In this document: piece by piece, positions 17,955-27,495 of the stretch
Layout: each line of letters begins with the position of its first letter
How positions within the stretch are numbered: the stretch's first letter is position 1
Assembly (NCBI GenBank): GCA_026707545.1
Contig: JAPOWR010000006.1
Location: 24,001-86,926 of the forward strand
From: Acidobacteriota bacterium
GTDB lineage: Bacteria > Acidobacteriota > Thermoanaerobaculia > Multivoradales > Multivoraceae
Direction: 5' to 3'
DNA: 62,926 bases
The notes under the pieces: model-generated
What the model was told of the DNA's origin: nothing
The model's input: only the letters and a program-made list of their open reading frames with translations
Databases searched by the model: none
Made by a program: the position numbers and the translations under genes

Positions 17955-18216
17955 GTCCCGCCGTCGCGGGTTCCTTGCGTCCGGCGCGGCCGTCGCTCTC
18001 CTCCTCGTTTTCCTGGTCGGCATCGGGTGCGGTCGCAAGGGCCCGCCCCTGCCGCCTCTGCGCGAACCCGACCCGGTCGCGGAAACGACCGCCACCGAGC
18101 CACCAGCCGCCGAAGAGGAGGCAACTGAGCCTGAGGCGGACGAGGCGGTCCCCGACGACGAGGACGACCAGGACGGCGAGCCCGGCGACGAGGACGACGA
18201 CGGCCCGCCGCCGTGA
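17944..18216 (+). CDS. Small LptM (YifL)-like lipoprotein with acidic tail
   Basis: 90 residues. A basic N terminus (SRRRGFLASG) and hydrophobic segment lead to Cys29 in GIGCGRKGPPLPPL. The CGxKGPL-type sequence just after the lipidated Cys is the hallmark of LptM/YifL lipoproteins, which in E. coli help the LPS translocon LptD fold. The lipobox GIGC is atypical at -3. The rest is a Glu/Asp/Pro-rich tail (EEEATEPEADEAVPDDEDD) unlike the short E. coli protein. It is followed directly by dapF with a GTGA overlap, as yifL precedes dapF in Proteobacteria, which supports the call. Function here is inferred. Confidence 0.7.
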   Translation: MSSESRRRGFLASGAAVALLLVFLVGIGCGRKGPPLPPLREPDPVAETTATEPPAAEEEATEPEADEAVPDDEDDQDGEPGDEDDDGPPP

Positions 18217-19052
18217 CGGCCTCAGAGGGCACGCCGTTCTTTCTGGTCTCCGGCGCGGGCAACGACTTCATTGCCCTCCTGGACCGTGAGACGCCGCCGG
18301 CCGAGACGGTCCGGGCGTGGTGCCGGCGCGGCGTCTCAGTCGGCGCCGACGGCCTGTTCACCCTGCGCCGCGGAACGGGCGGACGCTACGTCCTCGACTA
18401 CGCCAACGCCGACGGAGCCCGGGCGGACCTGTGCCTGAACGCGGCCCGCTGTGCCGCCCGACTCGCCTTCGAGCAGGAGCCGTCGATCTCCCGCGTTGAG
18501 ATCGGGACGGCGGCAGGCACTCTGACAGCCGAGACCGTCAATGACACGAGCACCGCCGTCCTGGTACCCAAGCCGGGACCGGGACATCCGGTGACGCTGC
18601 GCGCGAACGGAGAGATCTACCCCTGCTACCGGATCCTCGTCGGCGTGCCTCACCTCGTCCTCTGGTGGCCGGGAGACCTGGAAGAGGCGCCGGTGGCGTC
18701 CCTCGGACCGGCCCTGCGCGCCCACCCGGACCTGGGCGCTTCGGGCGCGAACGTCCACTTCGTCGACGTCGATCGTGAGGACGGCTTCCGCATCCGGTCA
18801 TTCGAGCGCGGAGTCGAAGCCGAGACCCTGGCCTGCGGCACGGGCGTCGTGGCCGCCGCCGGCTGCGCCGTGGCGGAAGGCCGCCTCTCTCTGCCCCTGG
18901 TCGCGGCCACCCGCAGCGGCTGCGAGCTCCATCTCGAGGAAGGCCCGCCGGAGCCGGCGGGCGCGGCGCGCTGGCGTCTTTCCGGGGACGCCAGGATCGT
19001 CGCTTCCGGCCGTATTCACGACCCGGCGACGCTGTTACCCTCCGCCCCATGA
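18213..19052 (+). CDS. dapF: Diaminopimelate epimerase DapF
   Basis: Converts LL- to meso-diaminopimelate for lysine and peptidoglycan. 279 residues, GTG start overlapping the preceding stop (GTGA). SGAGNDF matches the N-terminal signature, Cys74 lies in ADLCLNAAR, and Cys208 in LACGTGVV, so both catalytic cysteines are present. The usual CGN[GA]xR around the first Cys is here CLNAAR, a Gly-to-Leu change right beside the active site. The fold pattern and context (lptM-like gene, tyrS) make DapF likely; the substitution leaves some room for an altered substrate. The stop overlaps the tyrS start (ATGA). Confidence 0.88.
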   Translation: MTASEGTPFFLVSGAGNDFIALLDRETPPAETVRAWCRRGVSVGADGLFTLRRGTGGRYVLDYANADGARADLCLNAARCAARLAFEQEPSISRVEIGTAAGTLTAETVNDTSTAVLVPKPGPGHPVTLRANGEIYPCYRILVGVPHLVLWWPGDLEEAPVASLGPALRAHPDLGASGANVHFVDVDREDGFRIRSFERGVEAETLACGTGVVAAAGCAVAEGRLSLPLVAATRSGCELHLEEGPPEPAGAARWRLSGDARIVASGRIHDPATLLPSAP

Positions 19053-20263
19053 GCAGCTTCCCGCCGGTCGAAGAGCAGATGGAGCTGCTCCTCCGAGGCG
19101 CCGTCGACGTGGTCGAGGAGGACGCTCTGCGCCAGCGCCTCGAGCAATCACGGCTCGAGAATCAGCCGCTGCTGGTCAAGACCGGCTTCGATCCGACCGC
19201 ACCCGATCTGCACCTGGGGCACGCCGTCCTTCTGCGCAAGATGGCGCACTTCCAGCAGCTCGGTCACCGGGTCCTGTTCCTGGTCGGCGACTTCACCGCG
19301 ATGATCGGCGATCCCACGGGCAAGAAGGCCACCCGGCCCCAGCTCTCGCGCGACGAGGTCCTGGCCAACGCCGCGACCTACCAGGAGCAGGCCTGGAAGG
19401 TGCTCGACCGGAAACGTACCGAGATCCTGCACAACAGCAAGTGGCTCGCGGAACTCGGCGCGGAAGGCCTCATCCGGCTGGCGGGTTCCTACACTCTCGC
19501 CCGCATGATGGAGCGCGAGGACTTCCGGGCGAGGTTCGAGAACCACGAGCCGATTTCGATTCACGAACTCCTCTACCCGCTGACCCAGGGATACGACTCC
19601 GTGGTCCTTGAAGCCGACGTCGAGCTTGGCGGACACGACCAACTACTCAACCTTCTGGTCGGCCGAGATCTGATGCGCGCACGCGGCCTCGATCCGCAGG
19701 TCGCGCTCACCGTTCCGCTCCTCGTCGGGACCGACGGCGCGCAGAAGATGTCGAAGAGTCTGGGCAACGCGATCGCCTTCGAGGACACGCCCCGCGAGAT
19801 GTTCGGCCGCACGATGTCGATCCCGGACGACCTGATGTGGGACTGGCGGCTTCTCCTGACCGACCTGGACGAGGTCGAGATCGACCGCCAGAAGTGCGCG
19901 GTGCTCGACGGTCGGGCAAGCCCGCGCGATCTCAAGGCCGACCTGGCCCACGACCTGGTGGCACGCTTCCACGGCCGCGAGGCCGCCGACACGGCCCGCT
20001 CCGAGTTCGACCGCATGTTCCGGGGCGGAGGCGTGCCGGACGAAATCGAGACCCGCCTCGTTCCCGCCGGCTTGCGACTCTTTGCCCTGCTCGCCGACTA
20101 CGGCCTCGCCGGGAGCCGGGCGGAGGCTCGCCGGCTGATCCAGCAGGGGGCGGTGTCCCTGGACGGCGACAAGGTCCGCGACCCGCACCTAAGCCTCGAG
20201 GAAGGAACGCAGTGCCTGGTCAAGGTGGGCAAGCGCCGCTTTCTCCAGGTAGAGGTCACCTGA
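19049..20263 (+). CDS. tyrS: Tyrosyl-tRNA synthetase
   Basis: Class I aminoacyl-tRNA synthetase charging tRNA-Tyr. 404 residues: the Rossmann domain has DPTAPDLHLGHAVLL (HIGH-type HLGH) and GDFTAMIGDPTGKK; YPLTQGYDSVVLEADVELGGHDQ is the tyrosine/tRNA specificity region; KMSKSLGNAI is the second signature. A C-terminal S4 RNA-binding domain spans about 340-404 (GSRAEARRLIQQGAVSLDGD). The start overlaps the dapF stop as ATGA. It belongs to the TyrZ-like branch with the KMSKS form. Confidence 0.96.
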   Translation: MSSFPPVEEQMELLLRGAVDVVEEDALRQRLEQSRLENQPLLVKTGFDPTAPDLHLGHAVLLRKMAHFQQLGHRVLFLVGDFTAMIGDPTGKKATRPQLSRDEVLANAATYQEQAWKVLDRKRTEILHNSKWLAELGAEGLIRLAGSYTLARMMEREDFRARFENHEPISIHELLYPLTQGYDSVVLEADVELGGHDQLLNLLVGRDLMRARGLDPQVALTVPLLVGTDGAQKMSKSLGNAIAFEDTPREMFGRTMSIPDDLMWDWRLLLTDLDEVEIDRQKCAVLDGRASPRDLKADLAHDLVARFHGREAADTARSEFDRMFRGGGVPDEIETRLVPAGLRLFALLADYGLAGSRAEARRLIQQGAVSLDGDKVRDPHLSLEEGTQCLVKVGKRRFLQVEVT

Positions 20264-20300
20264 ACCGTGTCTTCACGGATCCGCCAATAGGATCGGCCCG

Positions 20301-20621
20301 ATGGCCGCGCCGCAGCCTGACCGCCGCCCCGGGGTCCAGCCGCCGCATCTCGTCGAGGACGAGCCCGACCTGCCGCCACTGCGCGTCGGCGTACGGATCC
20401 TCCTCTTCACGCTCGGCGCGTTCCTGGTTCTGTTCGGGTTGGTCTTCGGCCCGCTGCCCCTCATTCCGGCGGTCGTGCTGGTGCCTCTGGGCGTGGCGCT
20501 GCTTTCTCTCGCCAGCGACCGCTTGAACCGCCGCCTGCGAGTCTTCGTCATGCGCCGCTGGCCGAACGCCTGGCAGCGCATCCAGCGCGTTCGGGCGTGG
20601 CTGCACCGCAGGCTCAGTTGA
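20301..20621 (+). CDS. Small two-helix membrane protein (PGPGW-like)
   Basis: 106 residues with two closely spaced hydrophobic segments (about 29-53 and 54-75) around FGPLPLIPAVVLVPLGVALL, then a basic, Trp-containing tail (RRWPNAWQRIQRVRAWLHRR). The GPLP-IP turn between helices resembles the PGPGW family of small membrane proteins of unknown role. It ends the plus-strand run, 37 bases after tyrS, and converges with the transporter gene on the other strand. No function can be assigned. Confidence 0.65.
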   Translation: MAAPQPDRRPGVQPPHLVEDEPDLPPLRVGVRILLFTLGAFLVLFGLVFGPLPLIPAVVLVPLGVALLSLASDRLNRRLRVFVMRRWPNAWQRIQRVRAWLHRRLS

Positions 20622-20628
20622 GCCGACG

Positions 20629-22023
20629 TCAGCCGGAACCCTGCGCGCGCTTCCTCAATCCGCGCAGGAAGACGCCGTTGAGCGCGATCAGCACGGCCGC
20701 GACGACGATCCACTGCCCGAACATGTTGCCGACGCCCAGCGGCCCCCAGAGCGGCTCGTTGCGGGCGCTCCAGATCATCCAGGCAACGAGGACCACCGCC
20801 TCGATCGCGACCAGCCGGATCGCCCAGTCCCACCAGGCACCTACGCGCATGTCCTGGTCGCCGGTGTTGATCATCTCGGCGCGGAAGCGGGTAACGCCGT
20901 AGCGGATCACGATCAGGGCGAAGAACAGGCCGCAGAACATCAGCGCGACGCTCCAGACGGTGTCCTGGTTCACGAAGGACGACTGCCACAGCGCCGAGGG
21001 CACGCCGAGCGCGAAGGCGGCGACCGCGATCGAGATGATCGCCTTGCGCCGTTCGAGTCCCGCCTCCTCGAGCGCCAGGCCGACCAACTGGAACATCGCC
21101 ACGAGCGACGTCCAGGCGGCGAACACCAGGGCCATGAAGAACAGGATCATGAAGAACGAACCGCCCGGCATCGCGTTGAAGAGCTGGGGTATCCAGATGA
21201 ACGTCAGGCCCTCGTTGCTGGCGCCGACGATCTGGTTGGCGGCGCCGGGCATGATCGAGAAGACCGTGCAGAGCACCATGACGCCGGCGAGCAGTGAGAC
21301 GCTGTTGTTGCCGAACGCCAGCAGGAAGGAGTTCAGGTTCGTGTCCTCCCGGCGCCGCGAGAAGACGGCGTAGGTCAGCACCAGACCCCAGCCGGCGCCC
21401 GTGTCCCAGGCGTTCTGGGTCAGCGCCTGAAGCCAGATGTTCGAGTCCAGCAGGTCGCTCCAGTTGGGCCTGAACAGGAACTCGAGACCGTTCACCGCAC
21501 CCGGCAGCGTCACCGCCCGGATGGCGAGCACCACAACGAGCACCAGCAACGCCGGCATCAGGATCCGCACCACGCTCTCGATGCCCCGGATCCCCTTGAG
21601 CACGACGATCACGCCCATCGCGAGCGCCAGAGCGTGAAAGATGAGCACCTGGGGCGTGTAGGAGAACTCCTCCCAGAGCTGGACCGACCGCTCGCCCTGA
21701 AGCTGCATCGTGATGGCGGCCAGGAAGTAGCGCAGGGTCCAGCCCATGACGACGGCGTAGTAGAAGCCGATCGCCGCCGCCACCCAGGCGATCCACGCGC
21801 CCATCCAGGCGAACCGCTCGCCCATCATCGCGGCGAATGTTCCCACCGTGCCGTTGCGCACCTTCTTGCCGAGCGCGAACTCCGCCAGGATCAGCGGCAC
21901 CGACCAGAGCATCAGGAAGACGACCCAGGCGACGAGGAAGGAACCGCCTCCGTTGGACGCGGCGATCCGGGGGAATCGCCAGATGTTGCCGGTGCCCACC
22001 GCCATGCCGAGCATGGCGAGCAT
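20629..22023 (-). CDS. Sodium:neurotransmitter symporter (SNF/NSS) family transporter
   Basis: Predicted inner-membrane Na+-coupled transporter of amino acids or related compounds (LeuT fold). 464 residues from the ATG at 22021-22023, with about 11-12 hydrophobic segments. The TM1 motif GMAVGTGNIWRFPRIAASNGGG carries the NSS signature. The start is a problem: family proteins begin 10-30 residues earlier, and the reading frame stays open upstream as ...ALAAGVQLFSSRWGL, which looks like genuine NSS N-terminal sequence. I find no ATG, GTG or TTG there; a CTG near 22093-22095 could serve. Substrate unknown. The gene lies 128 bases downstream of ndk. Confidence 0.9.
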   Translation of the reverse strand: MLAMLGMAVGTGNIWRFPRIAASNGGGSFLVAWVVFLMLWSVPLILAEFALGKKVRNGTVGTFAAMMGERFAWMGAWIAWVAAAIGFYYAVVMGWTLRYFLAAITMQLQGERSVQLWEEFSYTPQVLIFHALALAMGVIVVLKGIRGIESVVRILMPALLVLVVVLAIRAVTLPGAVNGLEFLFRPNWSDLLDSNIWLQALTQNAWDTGAGWGLVLTYAVFSRRREDTNLNSFLLAFGNNSVSLLAGVMVLCTVFSIMPGAANQIVGASNEGLTFIWIPQLFNAMPGGSFFMILFFMALVFAAWTSLVAMFQLVGLALEEAGLERRKAIISIAVAAFALGVPSALWQSSFVNQDTVWSVALMFCGLFFALIVIRYGVTRFRAEMINTGDQDMRVGAWWDWAIRLVAIEAVVLVAWMIWSARNEPLWGPLGVGNMFGQWIVVAAVLIALNGVFLRGLRKRAQGSG

Positions 22024-22151
22024 CAGCCCCCAGCGGCTGGAGAAGAGTTGGACGCCTGCGGCCAGTGCTCGAGATCCGTTCTGCCGTGTCGTCAGGGAAG
22101 AACCGGGGCGGACACTATCAACCCGGACCGGCGTCTGAGTCCGCGCGCGAC

Positions 22152-22568
22152 TCAGCCGACCAGATCGCAGCCGGCAAAGAAGAAGGCCCGCTCCGCGCTG
22201 GCGTTCTCCGGCGAATCGCTGCCGTGGATCGCGTTGTTCTGGATGTCCCTGCCGTAGAGGTTCCTGATCGTGCCCGGGGCCGCCTGGGCGGAGTCGGTGG
22301 CGCCCATCGTGTCCCGGAGGTGGGCGACGGCGTTCTCCCGTGCAAGCGCGAGCGCTATCGCCGGACCGCTGGTCATGAAGTCGACCAGGTGCGCGAAGAA
22401 CGGTCGTTCCCGATGCACCGCGTAGAAGGCCTCCGCCTGCGCCCGCGAGAGCCGCACCCGCCGGATCGCCTGAATCACGAATCCCGCGTCCTCGAGATGG
22501 GCGATGATCCTGCCCGCGTTCCCCGCCCGGACCGCGTCCGGCTTGATGATCGTCAGCGTCTCTTCCAT
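22152..22568 (-). CDS. ndk: Nucleoside diphosphate kinase
   Basis: Transfers the gamma phosphate between nucleoside triphosphates through a phosphohistidine. 138 residues; begins EETLTIIKPDAV, and the active-site His lies in NNAIHGSDSPENA near the C terminus. It follows sucD by 30 bases in the icd-sucC-sucD-ndk run, which fits its role of exchanging the ATP or GTP produced by succinyl-CoA synthetase. Confidence 0.97.
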   Translation of the reverse strand: MEETLTIIKPDAVRAGNAGRIIAHLEDAGFVIQAIRRVRLSRAQAEAFYAVHRERPFFAHLVDFMTSGPAIALALARENAVAHLRDTMGATDSAQAAPGTIRNLYGRDIQNNAIHGSDSPENASAERAFFFAGCDLVG

Positions 22569-22598
22569 CCTTGACCGATCTCCCTCAGCCGGCGACCG

Positions 22599-23471
22599 CT
22601 ACGAGGCCAGCGCCGCGGCCGTTCGAGCTCCCATCTCGGCGGGCGAATCGACCACCAGCACGCCGGCGGCGGCCAGCGCCGCCTTCTTCTCCGCCGCCGT
22701 CCCCTTGCCGCCGGCCACGATCGCGCCGGCGTGACCCATTCGCCGCCCCGGCGGCGCCGTGGCGCCGGCGATGAAGCCGACCACCGGGATGTCCAGGTGC
22801 TCGCGGATCCAGTCCGCCGCCTCCTCTTCGGCCGTGCCGCCGATCTCGCCGATCAGCACGATCGCCTCCGTCTCCTCGTCCTCCGCGAACAGCGCCAGCA
22901 CGTCGATGAAGCTGGTGCCGGCTACCGGATCGCCGCCGATGCCGACGCACGTCGTCTGGCCCAGACCTTCGTTCGTCAGCTGCCACACCGCCTCGTAGGT
23001 CAGCGTACCGCTGCGGCTGATCACGCCGACGTTCCCCGGCGCGTGAATGTGGCCCGGCATGATGCCGACCTTCGCCTGGCCCGGTGTGATCAGGCCCGGG
23101 CAGTTCGGACCCAGCAGGCGGCTGTTACGGCCGGCGAGGAAGGTCTTCACCCGCACCATGTCGGCAACCGGGATGCCCTCCGTGATGCAGACGATCAACT
23201 CGACGCCGGCGTCGGCCGCCTCCATGATCGCGTCGGCAGCGAACGGTGGCGGCACGAAGATGAGACTCGCATTGCAGTCCGTTGCCCGGTGCGCCTGCAC
23301 GACCGAGTCCCACACCGGGAAACCCTCCACCGTGCTGCCCCCCTTGCCCGGAGTCACACCCCCCGCGACCTCGGTGCCGTAGTCGCGACAGCCGATCGCG
23401 TGGAACAGGCCCTCCTTGCCGGTGATGCCCTGCACAATCAGGCGCGTGTCCCTGCCAACCAGGATCGACAT
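22599..23471 (-). CDS. sucD: Succinyl-CoA synthetase, alpha subunit
   Basis: TCA-cycle enzyme subunit that binds CoA and carries the phosphohistidine. 290 residues from the ATG at 23469-23471 (MSILVGRDTRLIVQGITGKEG). GIGGDPVAGTSFIDVL and the phospho-His region GHAGAIVAGGKGTA are intact. A longer reading to 23678 is Arg/Ser-rich out-of-family sequence antisense-like to sucC and is rejected. It starts 10 bases after sucC. Confidence 0.97.
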   Translation of the reverse strand: MSILVGRDTRLIVQGITGKEGLFHAIGCRDYGTEVAGGVTPGKGGSTVEGFPVWDSVVQAHRATDCNASLIFVPPPFAADAIMEAADAGVELIVCITEGIPVADMVRVKTFLAGRNSRLLGPNCPGLITPGQAKVGIMPGHIHAPGNVGVISRSGTLTYEAVWQLTNEGLGQTTCVGIGGDPVAGTSFIDVLALFAEDEETEAIVLIGEIGGTAEEEAADWIREHLDIPVVGFIAGATAPPGRRMGHAGAIVAGGKGTAAEKKAALAAAGVLVVDSPAEMGARTAAALAS

Positions 23472-23481
23472 CGTCTCAGTC

Positions 23482-24657
23482 CTAGGCTCCCAGAGCCTCG
23501 ACCGCGCGTTGGGCGGCGTCGCCCATGCTCCCGGCGACGATGAAGTCGAAGTCCGCCCGCTCGAGCACTTCGCGCCCTTCCTCGACGTTCGTCCCCTCGA
23601 GCCGCACGATGACCGGCACGCCGACGGGCGACCCCGAGGCAGCGAGTTCCTCGATCGCCGCGACCACGCCGCGGGCAATGCGGTCGGTCCGCGCGATGCC
23701 GCCGAAGATGTTGATCAGCACCGCCTTTACCGCCTCATCCGAGAGGATGATCCGGAAGGCGCTCTCGACCGCTTCCTGCGAGGCCGAGCCGCCGACATCG
23801 AGGAAGTTCGCCGGCTCGGAGCCGTACAACTTGATGATGTCCATGGTCGCCATCGCCAGACCCGCGCCATTGACCATGCAGCCGATGCTGCCGTCGAGCT
23901 TGATGTAGCTGATGCCGTGCCCCGAGGCCTCGACCTCGAGCGGATTCTCCTCGTGGACGTCGCGCAGCCCGGCGATCTCCGGCCTCCTGAACATCGCGTT
24001 GTCGTCGAAGTTCATCTTCGCGTCCAGCGTGTAGACGTCGCCCTGCGAGTCGACCATCAGCGGGTTGATCTCGACCAGCGACGCGTCCGTCTCCAAGTAC
24101 GCGGCCACCACGCTCGCGACCGCCGCCTGAATCTGGCGGGCGGTGCCGCCCGAGAATCCCAGGCCGGACGCGATTCTCCGGCACTGGAACGGCAGGACGC
24201 CGAGCTGCGGGTCGATCAGCTCGCGAAGGATCGCATCGGGTTCCGTCCGCGCCACTTCCTCGATGTCCATGCCGCCGGAACGCGATGCCATCAGCACCGG
24301 ACATGCCGCGGCGCGGTCCAGGGTCACGCCCAGATAGAGTTCCAGCTCGATATCGAGCGCCTCTTCGATCAGGACCTTCCGCACCTGTTGGCCCTCGGGA
24401 CCGGTCTGGTGCGTCGTGAGCTGCATGCCCAGGATCTCGCCCGCAAGCCGCTCCGCCTCCTCCGGACTGGCGGCCAGCTTGACCCCGCCGCCCTTGCCAC
24501 GGCCGCCGGCATGAATCTGGGCCTTGACCACCGAGCGGCCGCCGAAGTCCCGACAGATCTCGGCAGCCTGCCCCGGATGTTCGATCACCTTCCCCTGCGG
24601 CACCCTGGCGCCGAATCGGCGCAGGATCTCCTTGGCCTGGAACTCGTGGATCTTCAC
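23482..24657 (-). CDS. sucC: Succinyl-CoA synthetase, beta subunit
   Basis: ATP-grasp subunit that binds nucleotide and succinate. 391 residues, GTG start (24655-24657) giving MKIHEFQAKEILRRFGARVP. VVKAQIHAGGRGKGGGVKLA is the ATP-grasp start, EINPLMV the nucleotide/metal site, and NIFGGIARTDRIA the C-terminal ligase domain. It is flanked by icd (13 bases upstream) and sucD (10 bases downstream). Confidence 0.97.
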   Translation of the reverse strand: MKIHEFQAKEILRRFGARVPQGKVIEHPGQAAEICRDFGGRSVVKAQIHAGGRGKGGGVKLAASPEEAERLAGEILGMQLTTHQTGPEGQQVRKVLIEEALDIELELYLGVTLDRAAACPVLMASRSGGMDIEEVARTEPDAILRELIDPQLGVLPFQCRRIASGLGFSGGTARQIQAAVASVVAAYLETDASLVEINPLMVDSQGDVYTLDAKMNFDDNAMFRRPEIAGLRDVHEENPLEVEASGHGISYIKLDGSIGCMVNGAGLAMATMDIIKLYGSEPANFLDVGGSASQEAVESAFRIILSDEAVKAVLINIFGGIARTDRIARGVVAAIEELAASGSPVGVPVIVRLEGTNVEEGREVLERADFDFIVAGSMGDAAQRAVEALGA

Positions 24658-24670
24658 GACGCGCCGTGCC

Positions 24671-25894
<1,224 letters not shown>

Positions 25895-25969
25895 AGCGCG
25901 GCGCAGGGTATCACGTTTCCCGCCCTCCCCGGCGCCTGTCGGCGCCGCCCGCTGTTATGGTCTCAGGCC

Positions 25970-26485
25970 ATGAGCGGGCAACCCCTCTTCCACCCACCGA
26001 TTCCGGCTCACGCCGCGACCTGGGAAGGCATCGACTGGGAGGCTCTCGTCGATGCCGCGCTCCGTTGCCGGGAACGGGCCTACGCTCCCTACAGCGGTTT
26101 CAGGGTGGGCGCCGCGCTCCTGGCCGAGGACGGCCGCATCTACAACGGCTGCAACGTGGAGAACCGCGTCCTCGGCCTGACCCTTTGCGCCGAGCGTGGC
26201 GCGCTCTCGGCGGCGGTCGCCGACGGCCGGACTTCCTTCCGGGCCCTCGCCATCGCCGCCACCGCGACGCCGCCATGTGCACCGTGCGGGCAATGCCGCG
26301 ACGCACTGGCCGAGTTCACCTGCGACCTGCCAGTCGTCTCGGTCACGGCGGGCGACCACGAGGCGACGAAGTGGAGTCGCTTCACGCTCCAGGACCTGCT
26401 GCCCGAACCGTTCGATCTTCCGCAGCCAGGGCCTCGGCCACGGAGTCGTGGATCGGAAAAAGAGAGGCCACGCCGGCAACGGTGA
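25970..26485 (+). CDS. cdd: Cytidine deaminase
   Basis: Zinc-dependent deamination of cytidine and deoxycytidine for pyrimidine salvage. 171 residues from the ATG at 25970. AYAPYSGFRVGAALL is the classic N-terminal motif, GCNVEN supplies the first zinc Cys and catalytic Glu region, and PPCAPCGQCRDALAEF supplies the other two cysteines. The domain ends near LQDLLPEPF; the last 25 residues or so are a Pro/Arg-rich extension read from DNA that also encodes the end of the STAS protein on the opposite strand. The start region upstream (to 25835) belongs to icd and its promoter area. Confidence 0.94.
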   Translation: MSGQPLFHPPIPAHAATWEGIDWEALVDAALRCRERAYAPYSGFRVGAALLAEDGRIYNGCNVENRVLGLTLCAERGALSAAVADGRTSFRALAIAATATPPCAPCGQCRDALAEFTCDLPVVSVTAGDHEATKWSRFTLQDLLPEPFDLPQPGPRPRSRGSEKERPRRQR

Positions 26486-26750
26486 GCAACTGGACGATCC
26501 GCTCGGAGGGCCGAATGAGGATCAGCTTGCGTTCCTCGGCGCGGAGGCGCACCAGATAGCCGACGAGCTCCCCGATCCCGGTCGAGTCCATGTAGTTCAC
26601 ATCCGAGAGGTCGAGTAGAACGTGACCAGCGCCCTCGGCAAGACTGCGCTTCAACGCGTCGGCCAGAAAGCGCGCGCTCTGGCCGAGTTTGATCACGCCC
26701 TCGACCGCCAGAAGGCTGGAATCGCCGATCTGTCGCTTGTTGATGATCAT
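26382..26750 (-). CDS. STAS-domain protein (anti-sigma factor antagonist type)
   Basis: 122 residues from the ATG at 26748-26750. Single STAS domain: LAVEGVIKLGQ, VLLDLSDVNYMDSTGIGELV and RLRAEERKLILIRPSERIVQLL. Ser56 in MDSTGIG matches the Ser that partner-switching kinases phosphorylate in SpoIIAA/RsbV proteins. No anti-sigma kinase or phosphatase gene is adjacent, so the partner is elsewhere. The gene lies 64 bases after the DUF1326-like gene and its last 104 bases overlap cdd on the other strand. A reading extended to 27014 is Arg/Pro-rich and runs through the neighbour; rejected. Confidence 0.9.
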   Translation of the reverse strand: MIINKRQIGDSSLLAVEGVIKLGQSARFLADALKRSLAEGAGHVLLDLSDVNYMDSTGIGELVGYLVRLRAEERKLILIRPSERIVQLLTVAGVASLFPIHDSVAEALAAEDRTVRAAGPGA

Positions 26751-26814
26751 CAGAGTGGCCGCCGGGGCGACTGCTTCGATCCGCCCAACAGAGGGCGCAG
26801 TACCGAGGGCTGGC

Positions 26815-27495
26815 TCAGCGACTGAACCGACCCACGAAGGAGCTGCGTTTGCCGGGGCTCTTCCAGGTCGTGCCGAGACCTTCTCCCTGCCAGCTGTGCT
26901 CCAGCGCGACGCCTGGCTCCGCACCTTCAGTGGGCGCCAGAGGCGGATAGAAGACCGTCTCGTTCCCGCACAGGTGGTCCCGGTGATCGAGGGGCCGGGT
27001 GCGCAACGCTGCAAGCTCGCCGGCGTGAACAGCGGCCGCCCCGTTCGCCCGTACGTCGAACTCGACTTCGGCGGTCAGGGACACGGCCACGTCCGCCAGC
27101 AACTCGCCGCCCATGCCGCGCGCGAACCCCTCGAGCGCGCGGCGCTGTGTCGGGTTGGCACCGGCATCCACGACCAGGACCGACTCGGCGCCGAGACGTT
27201 CGGCGTAGGGATCGCCGAGGGTGGCTTCGGAGCGCACGACGGCGAGCACGGAAAGGCCGGAGAGATCGACGCCATCCCAGCCGCCTTCTTCGATCCGCCA
27301 CGCCATGATCGCTTCCTTGCCGACCAGCCCGACCTCCGAGTTGGCGAAACACGGTCCGGTGTAAACGTCGGCGGTCCGCGCTTCGACGTAGGTCCCCGAG
27401 ACCTGGACCCCGGCACCCAGCGCCGCGGCGGGCAGCAGGATGAAGATTACGGCCGGCAGGGCAGCAGCAAGGCGATGCATCTCGGCAAGTCTCAT
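26815..27495 (-). CDS. Secreted DUF1326-like protein
   Basis: 226 residues from the ATG at 27493-27495, preceded by AAGGAGAG. A signal peptide (RLAEMHRLAAALPAVIF to AALGAG) is followed by VSGTYVEARTADVYTGPCFA, then AIMAWRIEEGGWDGVDLSGL. This arrangement resembles the DUF1326 family pattern of an early GxYxEx..C segment and W.IeeG...dV.LsGL, but the usual paired cysteines are reduced to one here. It is probably periplasmic. The start overlaps the stop of the small Cys-rich gene (ATGA), placing it in the molybdenum hydroxylase operon. Function unknown; a role with the exported hydroxylase is a guess from position. Confidence 0.75.
   Translation of the reverse strand: MRLAEMHRLAAALPAVIFILLPAAALGAGVQVSGTYVEARTADVYTGPCFANSEVGLVGKEAIMAWRIEEGGWDGVDLSGLSVLAVVRSEATLGDPYAERLGAESVLVVDAGANPTQRRALEGFARGMGGELLADVAVSLTAEVEFDVRANGAAAVHAGELAALRTRPLDHRDHLCGNETVFYPPLAPTEGAEPGVALEHSWQGEGLGTTWKSPGKRSSFVGRFSR

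Noticed and set aside
16527..18095. Minus-strand frames of 522 and 442 codons
   Set aside because: Antisense to hslU, which has all its family motifs.
25931..25946. GGCGCC-TGTC-GGCGCC inverted repeat before cdd
   Set aside because: No T-run, and a 6-base GC repeat is expected by chance in this DNA; not called a terminator.
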